64,000 bases of DNA, from NCBI RefSeq assembly GCF_021730395.1, contig NC_069378.1:45397001-45461000 (forward strand), in the 5' to 3' direction. Positions 36,781 to 50,900 of the stretch are shown here, one piece after another. Position 1 is the first letter of the stretch, and the number at the start of each line of letters is the position of its first letter. The notes under the pieces are model-generated. The model made no database searches and had not been told where the DNA came from. It saw nothing but the letters and a program-made list of their open reading frames with translations. The stretch comes from Mercenaria mercenaria. Its lineage: Eukaryota; Mollusca; Bivalvia; Venerida; Veneridae. Made by a program: the position numbers and the translations under genes.

Positions 36781-37141
36781 TTCATAAAATTGTTACACTT
36801 CTTAAACTTGATGTGCTTATTAAAACTTGATTCACTTCTTTGACAAAACTGAAAGGACTCCTCCCGAAATCAGATTCTTTTCTCAGCTTGTAATCAAACG
36901 GACTAAGACCTTCTTCATTTATTCGATCTATATATATATTCAAAGCGCGAACCGGATAGAGAAACGTCAGTGTGACGTCACGACATTATACCATAAATAA
37001 TCAAAATGACCACGGTTGTGTTTTTGCTGCACAAAATTGAACAGTTATTTTGAATTATTCTTGGTAGAGCTATTCTGTAGTTTACATCATCTAGCCCTTT
37101 GTTACAATCATATATATTTCCATCAGCTTTTCTGTATTTAA

Positions 37142-37303
37142 GAAATAATTTATAACAAAACCGTGTTTTAACACTATTTATACATGACGAGCGGTTAAAA
37201 GTCGTGCGTTATTACATGTATTTCACGGGGCTTATTTCGCACGATGTATAACCTCCGGAGTGTATAAATAGTGTTGAAACACGGTTTTGCTATAAATTAT
37301 TTC
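37142..37303. mobile_element. Hairpin element H2
   Basis: Left GAAATAATTTATAACAAAAC and right GTTTTGCTATAAATTATTTC are inverted, as are TTTAACACTATTTATAC and GTATAAATAGTGTTGAA. TGACGTCA lies upstream at 36973-36980. Confidence 0.8.
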
Positions 37304-38796
37304 GATTCTAATTCGTTTGTTATTGTAAAATTTAGATCAAATGTGATCGAATTGTTTCTTAGCGTATATATATGGCGCCAAATGTTAGGTCGTGACGCTG
37401 CTTTGTTTATACAAGCCCGGACCGGAAATTGTACTACGTCTTGCTGAATGGTTCAGTTAGATCGCAAATGATAGTGAATTATTCTACGAACTACCAACTC
37501 AGTGTGTGTGTAAATTCATCTTTGTAAAAGTGTTTTTAAGTAAAACATTTTATCAAATTTGAAAGCGCTATTTCTCGATGCGTACATGGCGTTAAATATC
37601 ACGTCGGCGTGACGTAAACATAATATTGTTTTGATGGTTTAAGCATTGCCTAGTCATATTAGAATAATATTACCTTTGGATACAGTTGTATATAGAATTT
37701 GCAATAGCAATTCTTTAGTTCATATTTAACCTTAAAAGTTTATATTTGCATAAAATATTCTGCAGTTCACATTATCTAACCTTTTGTTACAACTGTATAA
37801 ATTTGCACGAGTTATTCTGAAGTTTTAATCATCTTACCTTGAATTTAAATTATATAATATTTGCATGTGCTATTTTTAAATTTATATTTATGACAAAAAA
37901 AATCAAAATCGAGATAACAACTTATTCATAAAGTACATTCTTTTATATTTCAAATCTGAAAATATCGCCAGCATGTACGCGCCGTAAATAAGCCGCCGTC
38001 AGTACGTTTACAAGTCCGTGACAGCACCAAATTAACATTTTTGTTTTAATTTCAAATGCGAATTATAATTTAATGGATACAGAATAAAAAATCAAATAAC
38101 ATTTACATTATAGTTTGAAGTATCACCTTTGCAATAATATGTATGTAATTATTAATCCGACAGATCTTCCGTCGGAAATAGTTGGCACGACATACGCTGT
38201 TTTCGCACAAAAATAAGAGGAAGTCATGCAGTGAGTTACATTTTAGTTCAGTTAATAAACAGCGAATGATCCCATTTCAAACAAAAACGATGCTCTCTCG
38301 TTCACGGTACGTAAATCCATTCCGGCGGTGGTTCTTCGCTCGTTTCAAACTTAATTTTCTTTTCCCGCAAGTAGACTAATTTAGCTTTTATTGAACAGAA
38401 GTTACAGTGATATAGGTTAGACATTTGTCCACGGAATAAGGTCTTAAACTTAGAGACCTATAACAGTCTGCAATGCCACTACTGGTATGGGATGGTACCG
38501 TTTGACTACTTGAGGCACCATAGAAAAAAATGATATTGACATTTTTATTTTGTGTTTTATAATTGCAAACGTTTTGGATAGTAGTCATCACTTTGAAATT
38601 TGTGTCTACTTGAGCTTGAGGAGATACCATAAGTTATACAAAATTTATAAAAAAACGCCACGGTAAAATTTGTTTCAAAATTGCAATAGTGCGAAGCATG
38701 GTTATCTTTCAGAATAAACCAAACAAAGGCCATTTTGAAAACATTACTATTAGTGATCTAATACCTTAAAAAGCACATGAAATAAACAGAAAATTT

Positions 38797-39551
38797 GTTT
38801 GTTCAGGTGTAAGATCGAAATATATTTCACTAGTGAACACCATAATTTATATTTTCACTCGTGGCTACGCCACTCATGAAAGTATTGCATTACAGTGTTT
38901 ACCCGGTGAAATATTATAAGATTCTTTCACTGGTTGTAGGTGCAGATGGGATTTTCCGGCCTCGAGGGTAACTGTTTAGGCGGTAACGAGGTTCCTACCG
39001 AGTTACCGCCTAAACAGTTACCCGAGAGCCGGATATTCCCATCTGAACCTATAACCAGTGACAGAATCTTTTTCTTGTATACCGATATAAAGATACAATA
39101 ATAAAAATAAAATCAGTCGAACGGCTTTCTTTTTAGAACTATTTCTTCTAGCAGCGTATTTAAACAAAGCGCGGGAAATCAACGTCCGTAAACAGGAAAG
39201 ACGTCATGACGTTTCAAAGACAAATAACAATGTTTAGTTCCGGTTTTCTTTTATCAGTTCCAGCGTAACGTTATGAATTTTTTATAAAACAACGTGTTTT
39301 GAATCGAGAAATATACTATCAGGAACAAAGAGGAACTGTCAAGGTATTGGATTTTTATTCCGTTTTTCGAAATAAAATATAAATAACTACATAAATCTTC
39401 TACATATATGTAGTTCGTATTACGTCATTTAAAGCACGAGAGTCATCTTACACCCCGGGGTGTAAGATGGATTTTTCCAGCACCGGTAAAAATACAGGAA
39501 ATCCCCGTCTGGTATGCAAGAAAGTTAGATCTTACACTGAAACAAACAAAA
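38797..39551. mobile_element. Inverted-repeat element with nested hairpins
   Basis: Outer ends ATTTGTTTGTTCAGGTGTAAG and, inverted, CTTACACTGAAACAAACAAA. Inside are a hairpin centred on CACTCGTGGCTACGCCACTC (~38860), a strong hairpin at 38930-39075, and the palindrome CTTACACCCCGGGGTGTAAG at ~39448. No coding capacity. Confidence 0.65.
38930..39075. repeat. Long near-perfect hairpin
   Basis: AGGGTAACTGTTTAGGCGGT pairs with ACCGCCTAAACAGTTACCC across a 15-base loop. The pairing continues outward through CAGATGGGA and TCACTGGTT to about 65 bases per arm. Confidence 0.9.
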
Positions 39552-41944
39552 ATCCTATATATATAATCAAGGTGCATGTGTGCTTTCGATTTTCAGTTGT
39601 CATGACAACTCAGATAACAATTATTTGTAAAATATAACTGATAAGTTTGCCTTTGACAATGTGTGTGGAAATAAAAGATATTGTTGTATTTAAAGATTAA
39701 TGCCATAGTAGCATACAGTTTCTGCCTTGGAATTTATTGACGTCTGTCGCTTAATTAAAAGACAACAGTTACTACTCCCCCTCTATATCACCTTCCAGTA
39801 TGCAGTCTTATTTCACTCCCCTGTCTATGAACATACGGGTCGAGGAAAAGGCGTCAAGCGCTTGATTTATTTTTCTTCTCAAAGCAAATTTATGTATTTA
39901 AGCGGGTAAATGTGACAGCTTAATAAAGGAAAAATCTAGACGAGTCTGTTGACTTGTCATAATAGGCAACCCTTTGACAACTTCGAAGACAGAACCCAAG
40001 ACGTAATACTTATGAATAAACTTCATAAAATATTCATATGGCGAAATAAGTCTATTTGAGGGTTAATTTGACCAAGCAATATGCGCACGTCATCTAATGA
40101 AATAAGCTATTTATATTCTAATCATGCTAATTATAGCATATCTTGTGAGTTCCATTGCATCATATTACTGGCGCAATTCTTACTGTATGATCTAGCTGTG
40201 CTATTTTCGTTTGTTGAAACATTTAAAGAAAAACCACGCCACGTGACTTGCGTTTGCCAGTGAAAAGCAATGAATATGAAACGTAAAAATGGAACATTTA
40301 ATTGGTGTCCCATCGATGACTTGTACATATTTTAATTAAACTGGAAAGAAATAGACGGACATACTGTATACTTGATACTGTATCTAAGAATTTAACCAGA
40401 AAAGAAAAAAAGAATCAACAGGTATTCAAAGAGTGACATCTTTTATTCATAAATGTCTGATAATAATACAATAATTGATAAATCACGTCAAATAATATTA
40501 CAGAAACAGTATGAAATAAAAAAAATGGACGGAACTCTATTCAAAACATATAATATTGTAGTTCAATTTATAAATTAACAACTTGAAAAATACAAATTCA
40601 TTCGAGAAAATGCATTAACAGGAATGGTTTATATAAGCGAAACATTGCCGTCCGCCATATTATTACGCACAATTATTGCGGTCTCCTTCTGTGCTAAAAA
40701 GAGAACCATATTTAGCCAGGTATTTCCACGTGTGCTATATTTAGCAACAATCATAAAGTTCGTGCGCAACTAGCAACACTGACGTAACTGAAAACCTTCC
40801 GTCACAGACCAGTCTGCTACAGGATATTTCCGTTGGTGCTATATTTAGCATCAACGAAATATGATAATGCGAAATTAAGCTACTTCGACGTAATTAACAA
40901 CTTCATGCATAACTGAGCTTTAAAAACAAGTATTGTACATCATGATGGATTTTTGCTCAAAATTGTCAACAAAAGACTGGAGCTGTCAGCAAACTTAATT
41001 TTAATCAAGCGATATTAATAATTTATCATGTATACAGTGGATATAAGACAAATAAATGTACAGCAACTGTTTACAGAAATAATATAAATAACTTCTATAA
41101 AATGTTTTATCACAGACAGCATATTAGTAGTTTTCTATAAAAAAAACACCCCTATATTTCCTTAAATGGACATTCATATCCATATTTGGAATGCTTTCAA
41201 ATACTGTATTTTTAGATATCTTGTAATGATCCCATTTATTCAATACTGGGAATCCTGGAATGTGTATTATAATACCTAAGTGGAAAACATGACTAATAAA
41301 AATCATTTAACATTGATCAATACTTAAATATATTTGAATAATATATATAAATAACAATATAATGAGAATCCATTCATATTTTTCTAACACACATGTACTA
41401 TTTATTTTGCAGATTACAAAAAATAGAAACGCTGGACTTCATGCATTCCACATGATAACAGTTTACTATGTAAAACATTTTTAGATCTGCAAAAATGTGA
41501 TAAATAAAATAACATGTGCATATTACATAATAACCTAACTTAAAACAGAAAACAAAGAAAATTACAGCAGATAGTATTTTTACCTGAAGTGTTCAATGGT
41601 CCCTCTTTCACATTCAAACAAGCCAGATAAACAGTTAAAACTCATCATCTTCAACTTGCTTATCTTAAAATTTCACCTATCTCAAAGGAATTTACAAGCC
41701 TATCCCAAAATGTGCACAGAGTATCACTTTCATGTAATATTTTGGTCATTTAAAATTAAATGCTTGGTCATGTAGAATTTGAGTTTCATCTGTACTTTAA
41801 TAATAAGCTTACACTCTTCCATGAAGAATGATAAACACTATGATGCTTTCTCCTTTTTTTCACAATTTTATTTCACATTCAGACAATGAGTCATCAGTAA
41901 CACATCTCAATTAACACAGTTAATAGTTCATTAAAATATTTTGC
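39552..41944. other. Downstream of CFAP65, no gene seen
   Basis: AT-rich. It should include the CFAP65 3' UTR. Around 40700-40860 the phrase GTGCTATATTTAGCA appears twice with TATTTCC beside it, a small dispersed repeat. Frames such as 39727-39909 and 40081-40263 show no family resemblance. Confidence 0.4.
41867..41872 (-). other. Candidate poly(A) signal (AATAAA) for CFAP65
   Basis: AATAAA on the minus strand about 73 bases after the CFAP65 stop. Further AATAAA-like words occur down to about 40440, so a longer 3' UTR is possible. Confidence 0.4.
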
Positions 41945-44900
41945 TTAAGATTTAGGTCCTTTGCTCGTTGATCCGGTTCCACTCCGCTTAGGCAGAGCAA
42001 TAAATCTGGGCCTCGCTGTAATATTAAACTCGCCTTCCAGGGCCTCCGACAAAACATTGAGTAACGTGTTCTCTATGATACCTTCAACAGCGTTTCCAAA
42101 CTCCGGCAGTCTGAAAAACAAAAAGGAAACAAATGATCAAACAGTCTAAAGAATACTCTCCCTTTTGTTTATAAATTTCAGCAAATCTACCTCAAATAAT
42201 GCAAAATAAAAATACAATTATTAACTTAAAAGACTTTTCTTCTGTTTTTAACAAAAAGGGGCTAAACTGATTTGTACAAGAATAATTTTTTCTTAGAAAA
42301 TTTTGCAAAAGTATAACATTTTCAACTTAATAAAGTATGCATTTTACTAAGGAAAGAGCAAAAAACTTTATTAAAATAAAAGAGAACACTTTACTTGCAA
42401 AGTTTTTTTTCCATTGTATAACTTTCAATGTACAAAACAAGGTGATAATGAAATAAATAACTTATAATAAACAAATTATAAAGAAAAGTAACACACGTAA
42501 ACATACATGTAAATAAGCCATCCAATATGAAATTCCAAATCAACTATCATAATTATACATTGTGTTTATGAACATAAAATGCCTGAATTTCTACTATTTT
42601 CTTTTTTGTCAAAGGCTATCTACCATATATATAACTAGTTCCAGTATTTAATAAATACAGTCAAAAGTTTTATTAATCCATTGCTCTGAATTACCTCCCT
42701 TTATAGCCTGTTACCTTATATCTGACATTGCAAGAGTGCTTTGTGAATTTTAATTATTAATGACTGCCTTATCTCTGTTTTAACATAAACTCTTTAAACA
42801 TTACTGAAAGGCAGCTTCTCTCCTGACAGATATAACAAAATCAATTTATTCAAATGCATGTTTACCAAACTGCAAAAATTGATAAATTTGTGTTGAAATA
42901 ACATGAATGCAATATCAATAACTGAACAGTAAACGTATGACTGTGTAAAACTTACTTAAACATTAGCATCCTAATAAAAGAAGAAGAAAGAAATTTCTCA
43001 ATATTGCATACTATACTCTAGACACTCAATATGTTGTAGTTTGGTAATTTTTACTTTAGAAAATGTTTACAGTAAGTGTGACTTGGCAATGTGTTATTTA
43101 ATCGGTCTGAAGTTACCTCCTTGTGAAAAGATTAAAGATCAAATAAAAAGTTTTAAAAATTTCAATATGATTGTAATTCTTATGTTCATTTTATATCCAC
43201 CTAGTAATCATTTCAGTTTTAAAGCATTCCTGATTTCAAAACATGAAGAAACAATACATGCCATCATAAACTTAATCTCAAAAACCAATTGCTTGCTTTT
43301 GTAATGGGTGCACTATTTTTTGCAAAGTAAGTTCCATGAAAGTTGCATTCCATGAATTTATCTTTCATTGTAACACAACCCGATTCATTTTCCTATTCAA
43401 CATAGAAAGCTGAAAGTTGTTTCACAACAATTCACTGTTCTGACGTCACAATTATTTTGTCATAGCGCCAAACGGCATAGCGGCACGTTGGAAAAGAAAC
43501 CAACAAAAAAACTGGCAAATATTCGATGGACGTCATCAAGAATATACGTAAAAATCCTTGGTAACGTGTTAGAATCGGAATAATATATCTCATTTAGTGA
43601 TTTACTTTTGAATAAAATCATTGTCGTTCAGATGTGTATTATTATATCATTCAGGCTGCACCCTCATGATATAATTCCTTTACATCTGAACTCCAAACAA
43701 TGATTTTATTCAAAGACAAATCACTGGATGAGATATATTATTTCTTATTTTAACAATGATCCATTTGTAAGGATGTCAAGCATTACAAATTCTGCCATTT
43801 ACCATGGTTGACAGGCAATCAAGTGAGAGAGCATTCTGACTTCAATTATAAGTATGTAGGAATGAAAATTAACAAGTCTTTCTTGTGGTTTATCTCTATA
43901 TTTATCATGGTTCATTTTCCCCATGCTCAGATATTCAACCACTCATGCACACACACTCATAGTTCAATACCAAATGCATCTGAACTCTGAATCATGGCAA
44001 ATCTGACAGTCAACCATATGAAAGCCCTTATCTTTCAATAATCAGAGTTGTTTCTATATATAACAGAAAATGAGCACATCACCTGAGCGCAAAAAGTAGA
44101 TAACTGCATTAACCTAAAGAATCACCTATCAACCTTTTATTTTCAGGTGACAATATTCTCCTAAGGAAACATATATGGACAAGACTTAGTATGTATATTA
44201 ACTTACTTTTTCAGTTCCTGCTTTTGTTTTAATCTATCTTCCTCCTGTTTAACTCTCTTTACATCAGCCTTCGTGTATCTTGGAGTGCTTGTCTTTGAGG
44301 TTTCAGTTCCACTAGCCTAAAAGTAAAATATTCTGATGTATAGTAACTATTTTCCACTACTTTTTATGAGGACAATTTATTACTATCATCCTTTTAAGAG
44401 AAACATTTGAACTCATGCTGTTAAGTTTAATATTTGTGTTGGGTTTATTGTTGAAAAAGCATCCAAGTGAAAATGGTAATTTTCAAGCTTCTCTCTGATA
44501 GGGAATCTTTTGGTACGCTCTGGGTATCTTTCTGGTAGAGATAAGCATCTAGGTCATTGAAGCCAGTTCACTTGCTTCCAAATAATTCATGAAAAGCACA
44601 CAACAATGGCAGCTGATGTTGCAACCATATGGCTATTTCACTTTGTTACCGTTATGACTAATGACTTAAAATCACTTGCTTCTCACCTTGGTTATTTAAA
44701 ATTTCGCTTTGAAGGAAAAATTATTTAATGTAAGGAACCTGTCCAGTTGCTTAGCGAAAGTACATTCTACCCTGGTGTCTTAACATAATGTTCAGAGGAG
44801 CACCTGGGTCTTCCACATCAATTATTGTTAGTGTAACTGAAAATCCAACAAATTTCATTAAATACCTATCAGAAAAACACACCTCAAGGCATTTCAACTA

Positions 44901-47900
44901 GTATTACTAAGAGTCAATTTGCTCACCTTGCTTCTCTCCGATGCTGCCGATGTAGATTTGCTTTTTGTCTTCTTTTTAGTTGAAGGTGCAGAACTGATGG
45001 AAGTGGGTGTGGTCGGACTAACTACTCTCTCTGATGTTACCTCGGTGACCAAGTCTGTTGTCATCTCCACCGGTGAACCTGGTGGAGAAGCAGAACCTGA
45101 TGGAGGCTCCACAATCTTACGATCACCAATCTGTGCAAACAGTGGAATAGGATCTTTCATCACCTTGACCACTGACTCATGGAAACTTGTGTCATCTAGC
45201 AAACCTCTGAAATATACATATCCAATTTAAAGTACAATAAAACAGGATTATAAAACATTAATTTTCTTGATTTTAAAAAGTCTTCATTCCTATATAGTGC
45301 TGTGTATTGCAGTGTACAAATAAAATTGTTAAACCGCCATGTATACAATATTCAAGTTTAAAGTAGTAGCCTACCTATTTAAGACTGTAACTGTAATCTG
45401 ATACTTTGTCAACCACTTAATTACTGACAGAAATGGAGTTTTGTAATGCCAAGTTCAGCAGTGCATTACAAACTGATTTATAAACACAGAATATACATGA
45501 GCTCCCCTGTGAAAAAAACAAATGTGACGAGTATGGATCCAGGTTAACCTGCTCATCAATCTGACTTGGATCCATACTACATGTATTTGCTTTTCAGTTG
45601 CATTTAGGTGCTGAAATTGAAAACTGATAAACAGTATGGAAGCAGGAATAAATAAACAGTATGGAGGTACACTAGATCCTTGCTGGCTACAAAGCCCTGA
45701 CATTTGTTTTTGCACAATGGCACTTTCATAGTGACTGTGTTCAAATTTATCCTAGACAAAAACAGAGACATGGCAGAATTTTTTGTTCCCTTATTATTCA
45801 ATCCAATTCAGAAATGTACAACGAACTTACATGGTATTCAAGAGAATTACAGTTATCTGGCTTAATTTAAAGGGATATGCCTACATATAAACATCAAAAT
45901 CTATAAGCAAATGTTGAATACTGAAAATGTCATTACCACTCAGCCACAGAGGCCCCTTAAATGAGTTCAAATCTATCAGAAAAATACCAATTTACAAGCT
46001 AATTTAACAGTTGTTTACCTGAGCACATTAGCCATTACACTTGAGATAACGTCTGACTCAGCTATGCGGCATGGAACAACTTCCGGCCTCTTTGTTTCCT
46101 GCTTATGTTCCGTAGCCTTGGTCTGGTCCATCTGTCCTTCTCTGTCACTCAGACATCTGTAATATATTCATGCAAATTTAAATGTATTTGATATTCATTC
46201 AATTGATGAGGTTTTAATACACCATTTACAAACACATGATCTGGCTGTATCAAACCATGAAAGTAAATCCCAATAAGTGAGCCGCGCCATGAGAAAATCA
46301 ACATAGTGCATTTGCGACCAGCATGGATCCAGACCAGCCTGCGCATCCGCGCAGTCTGGTCAGGATCCATGCTGTTTGCTAACAGTTTCTCTAATTCCAA
46401 TAGGTTTTGAAAGCGAACAGCATGGATCCTGACCAGACTGCGCGGATGCGCAGGCTGGTCTGGATCCATGCTGGTCGCAAAGCCCCTATGTTGATTTTCT
46501 CATGGCGCGGCTCAAGTGTATGTTGAGTTTAGAGTCACATGGACCCAACTTATGTCACATGGTGACTTTCCCAGCTTTTTATGTTGGAGGAAGACCCTCT
46601 GTGCCCTTTCAGGCATCATTTTATCATGGATGAGCTTCTCGGTAGAACCACCAACCTTCTGTAGGCCAGCTGGATGGTTTCCTCACATGGAAAATTCCAT
46701 ACCCCAAGCAAGGTTTTGTACCTGCATCGGTGAGGCACCAAAGATCCGAGTCAGCAACCTTAACCACCTAGCCATAGAGGCAACTTTACAAAGAAAAAAT
46801 AAAGTTTGTATAAATTGTATCTCCAACAGTTGAAATCCGAAACTTCATACTGAATGGTGAGATATCATGGACACATAAATAATGTCAGCAGTTTGTAATT
46901 ATGTGAGCTCATCTTGTGAGGGGCACCATGCATTTCTATAATAAATGCCCTTTCAACTTGGAAAGCAGTCATCCAACACAGAGCAGTAAGAAAAATATGC
47001 AGTCATGTGACGTCAATGAACATTAATAAGTGATTCACTCTTGTTTTCAGATACTTGATTCAGACCCGACTGCGTGGATGCACAATCTATAAGTGCCATG
47101 TTGCTGCTTTAGAAAGTCTCCTTATAATTGACTGTCTTGTTACATTTTCTTGTCATTTCGGAGCATGGATTCCATTCAATTTTATAATACAAAAATTCAG
47201 CCTATGCCGGTGCTAGGGGTGTGCCGAGTGTTGTACATTTCGTTACCTTTTATGAACAGACTCAATCAAACCAAGTCTGCAATTTTGTTGCTTTGTTGCA
47301 TTCTATACTTTCAAAGTATCTTTTAACAGATTTTGTTTATTGACTGTAATATGCTGTTACCTGGCTTATTGCTAGCATGTTAATAGCTATACTGACATTC
47401 CAAGGAAATTGATTTAAATCAAATGGTTTGAATATACATGTAACCACTATAAAAAACTCATAAAACATTACTAGTAGTATTTTCGACTTTTACGACAGAA
47501 AACAAATCAGGTTATTTAGTTTATTGTTATTTAGTTTAGGTCGATTGTGAAGCAAGTTCTACAACTTATATTAATCACTCTCATTACCTCATTCCTGATG
47601 CAATCCATCGCCATAAGTTAATTTACGTGCATGAAATAAAATGATTTCACATAGCCTTCAAGAAATGAAACAAACTGTATACCTGTCAACATAGAACTTC
47701 CTATGTTCATCTGGGAAATTAGTCTGGAAAGCACGAAGGTCATGTGTTCTTGCTGTTAGACCAAGGTGGAGTAGGAACGGAGTTGGCGGTTCTGGTTTCT
47801 CCCACAATACATCTTCCTTCCTGCGTACACGTTCACACTCTTCCTTCTCCTCATCTGGTGAAAGTTTACTAATTGGTGGTAAGGTCTACAGAATGGGAGA

Positions 47901-50900
47901 GAAAAAATGGTTTCAAAATAGTGTACAGATAAAATGGCTATTTTTCTTTCCATTAACTCTAGAAAATCTCTAAAACAGTGCAAACTGAGAAATATATAAA
48001 GAAATATGTCAAGAAAAACTGTATGTCATACAAATGACAAATTCCCTTCAGGAGGTATCTTTCACTCTATCTATATACATGTTTCTTGGAACATAGACAA
48101 AATCCTCCTGTAAAAAATCCCCCTAGCACAATTTAGCCAAGGCAGACAAAATCCTCTCTTAGATTTTTCCAACTACCAGTATATCCAAATTTTCACTTCA
48201 TCCTGGTTAAAACAAGAGCTGTCTCCATAGGATGACACATGCCCCCGATGGCACTTTGAATGAATAGTTATGGCCGATGTTAGAGTTTAGGACCTTTGAC
48301 CTACGAAGCTGGGTCTTGCGCGCGACACGTCATCTAACTGTGTCACACATTCATGCGTAGTTATTTTAAAATCCATGCATGAATGACAAAGATATGGACC
48401 GGACACGCCCATCAATGCACTATCATGAAAAATGACCTTTAACGTCTAAGTGTGACCTTGACCTTTGAGCTATGGACCTGGATCTTGCGCACGACACGTC
48501 ATCTTACTGTGGTACACATTCATGCCAAGTTATTTGAAAATCCATCCATCGATGACAAAGATATGGACCGGACACGCCCATCAATGCACTTTCCTTTAAC
48601 GTCTAAGTGTGACCTTGACCTTTGAGCTACGGACCTGGGTCTTGCGCGTGACACATCGTCTTACTGTGGTACACATTCATGCCAAGTTATTTGAAAATCC
48701 ATCCATCGATGACAAAGATATGGACCGGACACGCCCATCAATGCACTATCCTTTAATGTCTAAGTGTGACCTGACCTTTGAGCTACGGACCTGGGTCTTG
48801 CGCGCGACACGTCGTCTTACTGTGGTACACATTCATGCCAAGTTATTTGAAAATCCATCCATCGATGACAAAGATATGGACCGGACACGAAAATTGCGGA
48901 CAGACTGACAGACCGACGGACCGACAGACGGACAGACGGTTCAAAAACTATATGCCTCCCTTCGGGGGCATAAAAATACATATATTAACATTTGCATCAC
49001 ATTGAAAGTTGCAATTCTTCACCTTCTCTCACTGTCTTCCTTTTTTTTTCTTTTTTGGGTTGTTTTTAAAAAAAATCAAATGGGGGATATCTTTTCTTCT
49101 TTGATATCTTCTGATGTGAAAGATATAATGTATTTCATCAAAATAAAATATGACACACAAAAGTTAACCTGGCTGATTTATATAAAAACTAACAAATAAA
49201 ATAATTATTGGTAACAAGTGGATGCAATTCATAACACTGTCTAAAAAGGCACTGAAAACAAATAAATGTAAGAAAATCTTTAAGAAGATCCTCTAGATGC
49301 ATAAACTCAACTAGGCAAAACAATAACAGACTTGAAAATAGATAAAATTACATTATGTAGTATTTTACATACCCTGTATCTAGCTAGATCAGCAGATTCT
49401 GTAGTTCTTGCACCTTCTTCCAAAGTCTTTAGTCTGGATAGAGGACGTTCCTGTAAAATTAAAAGTTATTGGCTAAAATCTTTAAAAAAAAAAGGAAAAA
49501 ATTAAAGAACAAAAAGGGAGATAACGACAAAATAATTAAAGATAGATAAGTTTGAAACAACTGCATTTCGTAATAACTGAGATATAGTGAAAATGCATCA
49601 TAATTAACCTTAAATTCTCAGTAAAAGGGGGCATAATTCATGAAAAATTGGTGTCAGAGTTCTGCACTTTGTCTCACATGATGTGGGTGATAAGGTGGAA
49701 CATCTCATTAAAGTTTGAATCAAATCCATTTAGTACGGTAATAACTGAGATATAGATTTCAGGACGGGACGGGATGCGACAGGACGCGATGTGACTTGAC
49801 AAACTGACTCCTATATAGCCCCCCCCAAACAAGTTTGATGGGGGTATAATACTTTTTATGAAAATGTAAAAATATATGAACTTCAAAGGGTCATGATTGG
49901 AAGATTTTATGAACAAAAATGTGGTAGATAATTACATGACCATCTACAAGCTATAAAAACACTACAATGGCTATAACAATAATATATGTATCTGTTAAAA
50001 ATGAGAAAAGAAAGGTTTCACTGTACAGAAAATTAAATTCATGGGTTCAATATCGTTCAACATGGCACTAAATTCACCAAGCTTGACATTTCATCACTGC
50101 AGATGCTTTTATCAAGTTCCCTATTGATAAACGTTTAACATCTTACCGTGACTTCAGGACTGCCAATACGCTTGTCGGCATCTAAATCGTTCTCGGTGAT
50201 CGTGAACTCGTATTTCTGTCTCAACCTCTCATCGTCCCATTCCTTCAACTTCATCTTGTAGTTTCCATACTCTACCTGGTCTGTCACCTAGTTAAAAGAA
50301 CATTTTCTACAATTTAGTTAAAAGTGACAATTTGAAGTGGATCTCAGGGATAAATTCACTGAAGGTGAGATTATCTATAAGGATTATTCTAATATTGCAT
50401 ACTGTAACTCATATGATGCAGATCTGCTGTGAAATGAATAAAATTTGTACAGGACTAATATTCATGTTTTTCCAGGTTACATCTATCCTAAAGTAACAGC
50501 TGTTTTTAAAAGATTTGAGTTTTACTTATTTGAAATGAAGACTATAAACAGAAATAAACCCTATAAAAACCTGCATTTCAAATTGCTCAAAATGTGTACG
50601 CTTAGTCAGCAACACACTGACTGAAAAAAAAACAAAAAAACTTACATTGAGACCTTGTTTTTTCACAATAATTTTGATCATTTTGAAATAGAATATTTAG
50701 TCCCTTGGAATTCAAAAACAAAAAGTCATTTTCAATGTTTTTCACTGGATTTACAAGTATCTTCTCTGAAAGAAAGAAAAGGATGTATGTACCTCACAGA
50801 CAAGGTCAAGGTCATAGAAAGATGGCTGACCACATGCAATGAAGATGACTCGGCACATTTTTCCCTCTCCTGGATTAAGATATCCTCTGACTGGAGCAAT

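Larger units (their letters stand above)
35590..37910. repeat. ~70 bp satellite monomers, interrupted
   Basis: Diverged copies of a block reading TTGCATGAGCTATTCTGTAG, then ATCTTACCTTTTGTTACAAT and ATATAA, occur at ~35600-35712, 37058-37135, 37670-37745, 37745-37810 and 37810-37880. The last ones are in tandem. The 18-bp minisatellite and hairpin element H2 interrupt the series. Confidence 0.6.

Noticed and set aside
35760-36830. 356-residue plus-strand frame (repeated LAAPLG)
   Set aside because: It is an 18-bp minisatellite; any stop-free phase stays open. No splice sites, no family and no conserved flanks.
38388-38630. 80-residue minus-strand frame ending TYITVTSVQ
   Set aside because: No recognisable family, no partner exons; likely chance.
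44919-45230. Plus-strand 103-residue frame
   Set aside because: Antisense shadow of the CFAP65 exon 44927-45206.
48609-48908. 99-residue frame with repeated DLTFELRTWVLR
   Set aside because: Created by the ~160 bp core units of the pearl-like element.
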